A stretch of 64,000 bases of DNA. Source: Gammaproteobacteria bacterium DTU037 (GTDB lineage Bacteria; Pseudomonadota; Gammaproteobacteria; Pseudomonadales; Pseudomonadaceae). The position numbers and the translations under genes are program-made. The stretch is from contig LFRZ01000132.1 in the NCBI GenBank assembly GCA_001513025.1, forward strand, positions 8,585-72,584. The letters run 5' to 3'. Positions within the stretch are counted from its first letter, which is position 1, and each line of letters starts with the position of its first letter. Shown one piece after another: positions 61,539 through 64,000 of this stretch. A model generated the notes under the pieces. The model was not told where the DNA came from. It made no database searches and was given only the letters and a program-made list of their open reading frames with translations.

Positions 61539-61558
61539 TTCAAACATACGTTTCAAAC
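61539..61558. promoter_or_regulatory. PsrA autoregulatory operator
   Basis: CAAAC-ATAC-GTTTC lies within TTTCAAACATACGTTTCAAA, fitting the PsrA consensus C/G-AAAC-N(2-4)-GTTTG/C with one mismatch. It overlaps the -10 of the psrA promoter, 25-45 bases before the start, as expected for autorepression. Confidence 0.7.
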
Positions 61559-61572
61559 ACATTTACTGTCAA
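61543..61572 (-). promoter_or_regulatory. psrA promoter
   Basis: On the minus strand, -35 TTGACA (61572-61567) and -10 TATGTT (61548-61543) are separated by 18 bases, and the -10 lies inside the operator. Confidence 0.65.
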
Positions 61573-61661
61573 GTCTATTAACTCAGTAACGGCGCATGCG
61601 CCGCGCCACTGAGCCAGATCTAATCTCAACAAGGAAGGTCTATACCGCCGCCGCAATACCT

Positions 61662-62495
61662 CTATTCACCTACCGATGCCCAGTCGATAAAACCAAGCTG
61701 CCAAGTGGCTAAAATCAAGACACCAAACACGATACGATACCAAGCAAACACGGCATAGCTGTGACTGGCAATAAACTTCAGCAAGGCGCGCACAGCGAGC
61801 ATGGCAAAAATAAAAGAGGTAATAAAGCCAATCACAAACACATAAATATCTTCGCCACCAGCAAACAACTCACGGTGCTTATACACCGAATACACCGTTG
61901 CACCAATCATGGTTGGCATGGCTAGAAAAAACGAAAACTCAGTAGCGGCTTTACGCGACAAACCAAAAAATAGCCCGCCGATAATAGTCGATGCCGAACG
62001 CGAGGTGCCGGGAACTAAGGCTAAGCACTGTGCACAACCCACTTTTAAAGCTTGCTGCCAACTCATATCATCTACCGTTTCTGCGGCTATTTTATGCGGG
62101 CGCTTTTCAGCCCAAAGCATCACAAAGCCACCCACCACGAGCGCCGTTGCCACAGTAATAGGATTAAATAACCACTTTTCAATTAGATCAGCAAAGCTCA
62201 AACCTAAAATCACTGCAGGAAAGAAAGCCACCAATAGATTGACAGTAAAGCGCTGTGCTTTTGCTTCACGCGGCAAGCCCACTACAACCTCAACAATTTT
62301 GCGGCGGTATTCCCACATCACCGCCAAAATAGCGGCCAGCTGAATAATAATATTAAAGGCTTTGGCACGCTGCCCACCAAAATCAATCGCGTCCGCGACA
62401 ATAATTTGGTGACCTGTACTGGACACAGGCAAAAACTCAGTTAATCCCTCAACCACACCCAAAATAAACGCCTGTACCGCTAACCACATATCCAT
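61662..62495 (-). CDS. uppP: Undecaprenyl-diphosphatase UppP (BacA)
   Basis: Dephosphorylates undecaprenyl pyrophosphate to regenerate the wall lipid carrier at the inner membrane. [14 protein letters not shown] and [10 protein letters not shown] are the two active-site motifs, spread over about eight spans in 277 residues. The ATG at 62495 or 62489 may be used. Overexpression of this family raises bacitracin tolerance. Single gene. Confidence 0.95.
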   Translation of the reverse strand: MDMWLAVQAFILGVVEGLTEFLPVSSTGHQIIVADAIDFGGQRAKAFNIIIQLAAILAVMWEYRRKIVEVVVGLPREAKAQRFTVNLLVAFFPAVILGLSFADLIEKWLFNPITVATALVVGGFVMLWAEKRPHKIAAETVDDMSWQQALKVGCAQCLALVPGTSRSASTIIGGLFFGLSRKAATEFSFFLAMPTMIGATVYSVYKHRELFAGGEDIYVFVIGFITSFIFAMLAVRALLKFIASHSYAVFAWYRIVFGVLILATWQLGFIDWASVGE

Positions 62496-62789
62496 AAAAT
62501 GCTATCCATTTTTCATATAAAGCAAAGCAGCGCATATTACCTCTGTAGTGCGGTCTTTTCACGGAAAATTGTTACTAATAAGTCACTTAGCGCGATATTC
62601 AAGCGCTTAAGCGCATGTTCTAACGCAGTCCGCTCGCTTAACGCTACGCATTCTGCTTTTATCTATGCCGCCAAGCCATAGCCGCCAGCGTGCCTCAACT
62701 CTATATCGAAGATCACTAGGATGGGTTGCAATCTGCTAGTATTTAGCACCACTCTCTCTAGCTAAAAATCCGTACAGTCAAGTTTAACT
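62496..62789. other. Intergenic region between uppP and sprT
   Basis: No convincing gene. A 12-base palindrome GCGCTTAAGCGC lies at 62603-62614; otherwise nothing is recognisable. The divergent promoters of uppP and sprT should be here. Confidence 0.5.
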
Positions 62790-63287
62790 ATGCCTAACTT
62801 TCTCCAAGAACGCGTTGACGTCTGTTACGCCACTGCCGAACATCATTTTAACTGTGCCTTCAAACGGCCAGAGATCAGTTTACAACTGCGTGGACAAAAA
62901 GCTGGCGTTGCGCATATCAGTGAAAACCTTTTGCGCTTTAATCCAGTGCTCTATCAAGAGAACCGAGAGCATTTTTTATTGCATACGGTGGCTCACGAAG
63001 TGGCGCATCTGTTGGCCTATCAACTCTATGGCCCGCGCATTCGAGCCCACGGCCCTGAGTGGCAAGCGTTGATGCTCAATGTCTATCAACTTCCGGCGCA
63101 ACGCTGTCATAACTATGCGATCAAGCGCACCGCCAAAACCCATTATTTATATCGCTGTGAATGCCAGAGCCGCGAACCTTTCGCCCTGAGTGCCCAACGC
63201 CATGCGCGCATCAATAAAGGCCTGCATTACCTGTGTAAAGTTTGTGGCGCCAAGCTGAGCTATACCCACAAACAGATTCAGCGCTAG
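62790..63287 (+). CDS. sprT: SprT-family zinc metalloprotease-like protein
   Basis: 165 residues with the zinc motif HEVAH (His69, Glu70, His73) in HTVAHEVAHLLAYQ and a C-terminal zinc ribbon with CEC and CKVC cysteine pairs. Bacterial SprT is related to the human DNA-protein crosslink protease Spartan; the bacterial role is unsettled. Convergent with the PhoQ-like kinase gene 22 bases on. Confidence 0.93.
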   Translation: MPNFLQERVDVCYATAEHHFNCAFKRPEISLQLRGQKAGVAHISENLLRFNPVLYQENREHFLLHTVAHEVAHLLAYQLYGPRIRAHGPEWQALMLNVYQLPAQRCHNYAIKRTAKTHYLYRCECQSREPFALSAQRHARINKGLHYLCKVCGAKLSYTHKQIQR

Positions 63288-63309
63288 AGTTCCAGGCGCT
63301 GCGCAGTCA

Positions 63310-64000
63310 CTAATTGAGCGGGAAGATAATCCGAAACTGTGCCCCGCCTAAAACAGAGTCTTCAACAAACAATTGGCCACCGTAGCTGTCGATAATATCT
63401 TTCACCACTGCAGTTCCAATGCCTTGACCTGGATATTGGGTATCTAGGCGCTCACCACGTTTTAAAATACGTTCGCGCTGATGCTTGGGTACTCCTGGAC
63501 CATCATCCTCAACCATTAACTCGCAGCCATTTGCAGTCAATTGCGCACTGATGCGTATTTCATTGATACATAAACGGTAGGCGTTTTCTAAGATATTACC
63601 CAACAACTCAAGCAATGCGCCCTGCTCGACCGGCACGCGCAACTCAGCAGAGAAGACTGGCGTCACCTGCACGCGCTTATCTCGATACACCTTATCTAAC
63701 GCCTCAAGCAAACTGTCCAGCAAGGGCTTAAGTTTGACTTGATAGCGCAGCAAACCACTTTTACGTAAACGCGCACGTTGCAGCTGATAGCTGATTTGCT
63801 GGCTCATGCGATTAACCTGACCCTGCAAGGTTCGCACCTGCTCAGCATTACTGGGCTGTGTCGATAAGACCTCGCCTACGCCCTGTAATACCGCCAGCGG
63901 TGTTTTTAAACTGTGCGCCAAATCATCTAAAGAGTGACGATAACGCTCACTTTGTTGCCGCTCACTCTCTAGTAGTCGGTTTAACGAGCGCGTCAGGCGT
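63310..64000 (-). CDS. PhoQ-like sensor histidine kinase, C-terminal part (truncated by window edge)
   Basis: The reading frame runs open through the window end; the visible part, about 229 residues, starts in the end of HAMP (LTRSLNRLLESERQQSER), then the HisKA H-box LDDLAHSLKTPLAVLQG, N box LGNILENAYRL, and G boxes VEDDGPGVP and GQGIGTAVVKDI. HSLKTPLAVLQ and GGAQFRIIFP resemble PhoQ. The internal TTG at 63921 is not a start. Sensor region and any PhoP-like partner are outside. Confidence 0.85.
   Translation of the reverse strand, partial: RLTRSLNRLLESERQQSERYRHSLDDLAHSLKTPLAVLQGVGEVLSTQPSNAEQVRTLQGQVNRMSQQISYQLQRARLRKSGLLRYQVKLKPLLDSLLEALDKVYRDKRVQVTPVFSAELRVPVEQGALLELLGNILENAYRLCINEIRISAQLTANGCELMVEDDGPGVPKHQRERILKRGERLDTQYPGQGIGTAVVKDIIDSYGGQLFVEDSVLGGAQFRIIFPLN

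Noticed and set aside
62499-62681. 60-residue ORF between uppP and sprT
   Set aside because: No recognisable domain, no good ribosome binding site, likely chance.

Overview
The window looks like a chromosomal segment of a gammaproteobacterium of the family Pseudomonadaceae with moderate GC, by eye near 48-50%. The evidence is conserved gene order known from Pseudomonas: mltD - two YejA-like binding proteins - yejB - yejE - yejF - fabI / ppiD - hupB - lon - clpX - clpP - tig; the gpsA - DUF4389 - sixA group near a sensor kinase and fabA-fabB; and psrA - L,D-transpeptidase fold protein - nagZ - methylthioinosine phosphorylase. The lowish GC suggests a Thiopseudomonas/Oblitimonas-like relative rather than a high-GC Pseudomonas; this is inference from composition and synteny only. 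No rRNA, tRNA, CRISPR array, prophage or intact insertion sequence was seen.

Layout. 0.1-10.0 kb (+): a lytic transglycosylase, a Yej-type peptide ABC importer with two tandem binding proteins, and enoyl-ACP reductase FabI, closed by a bidirectional terminator. 10.0-20.2 kb (-): the protein quality-control block ppiD, hupB, lon, clpX, clpP, tig, and a phospholipase D-fold lipoprotein. 20.4-27.3 kb: anaerobic hemN with a putative ANR box, a small membrane protein, and the braCDEFG branched-chain amino-acid importer. 27.3-29.8 kb (-): tusD-C-B-E sulfur relay with a TrpD2-like gene. 30.0-33.3 kb (+): a ZnuD-like zinc receptor behind a near-perfect Zur box, a structured intergenic repeat, and YggS. 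33.3-33.6 kb: hairpins resembling ends of an IS200/IS605 (TnpB-type) element. 33.6-44.1 kb (-): MFS transporter, tgpA/DUF58/moxR, AI-2E-family exporter, DUF4892 protein with a newly recognised 50-residue upstream ORF, hydrolase, sixA, DUF4389, gpsA. 44.2-48.8 kb (+): a tightly packed TonB-dependent receptor / periplasmic binding protein / sensor kinase module. 49.1-64.0 kb: fabA-fabB, acuI-like and sohB, an SCP2 lipid-binding protein, a DUF389 membrane protein, speE-like, cysB-like, a phosphopantetheinyl transferase, the psrA-nagZ operon, uppP, sprT and the 3' part of a PhoQ-like kinase cut by the window edge.

Themes. Cell-wall turnover recurs (mltD, tgpA block, nagZ, cytoplasmic YkuD protein, uppP), as does fatty-acid synthesis and its control (fabI, fabA-fabB, PPTase, psrA). 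A PsrA-like operator shared by psrA and the SCP2 gene suggests a lipid-responsive link. The most promising candidate for an undescribed system is the receptor/binding-protein/kinase module at 44.2-48.8 kb, which has the parts of an envelope-spanning sensor but no transporter ATPase or permease beside it.
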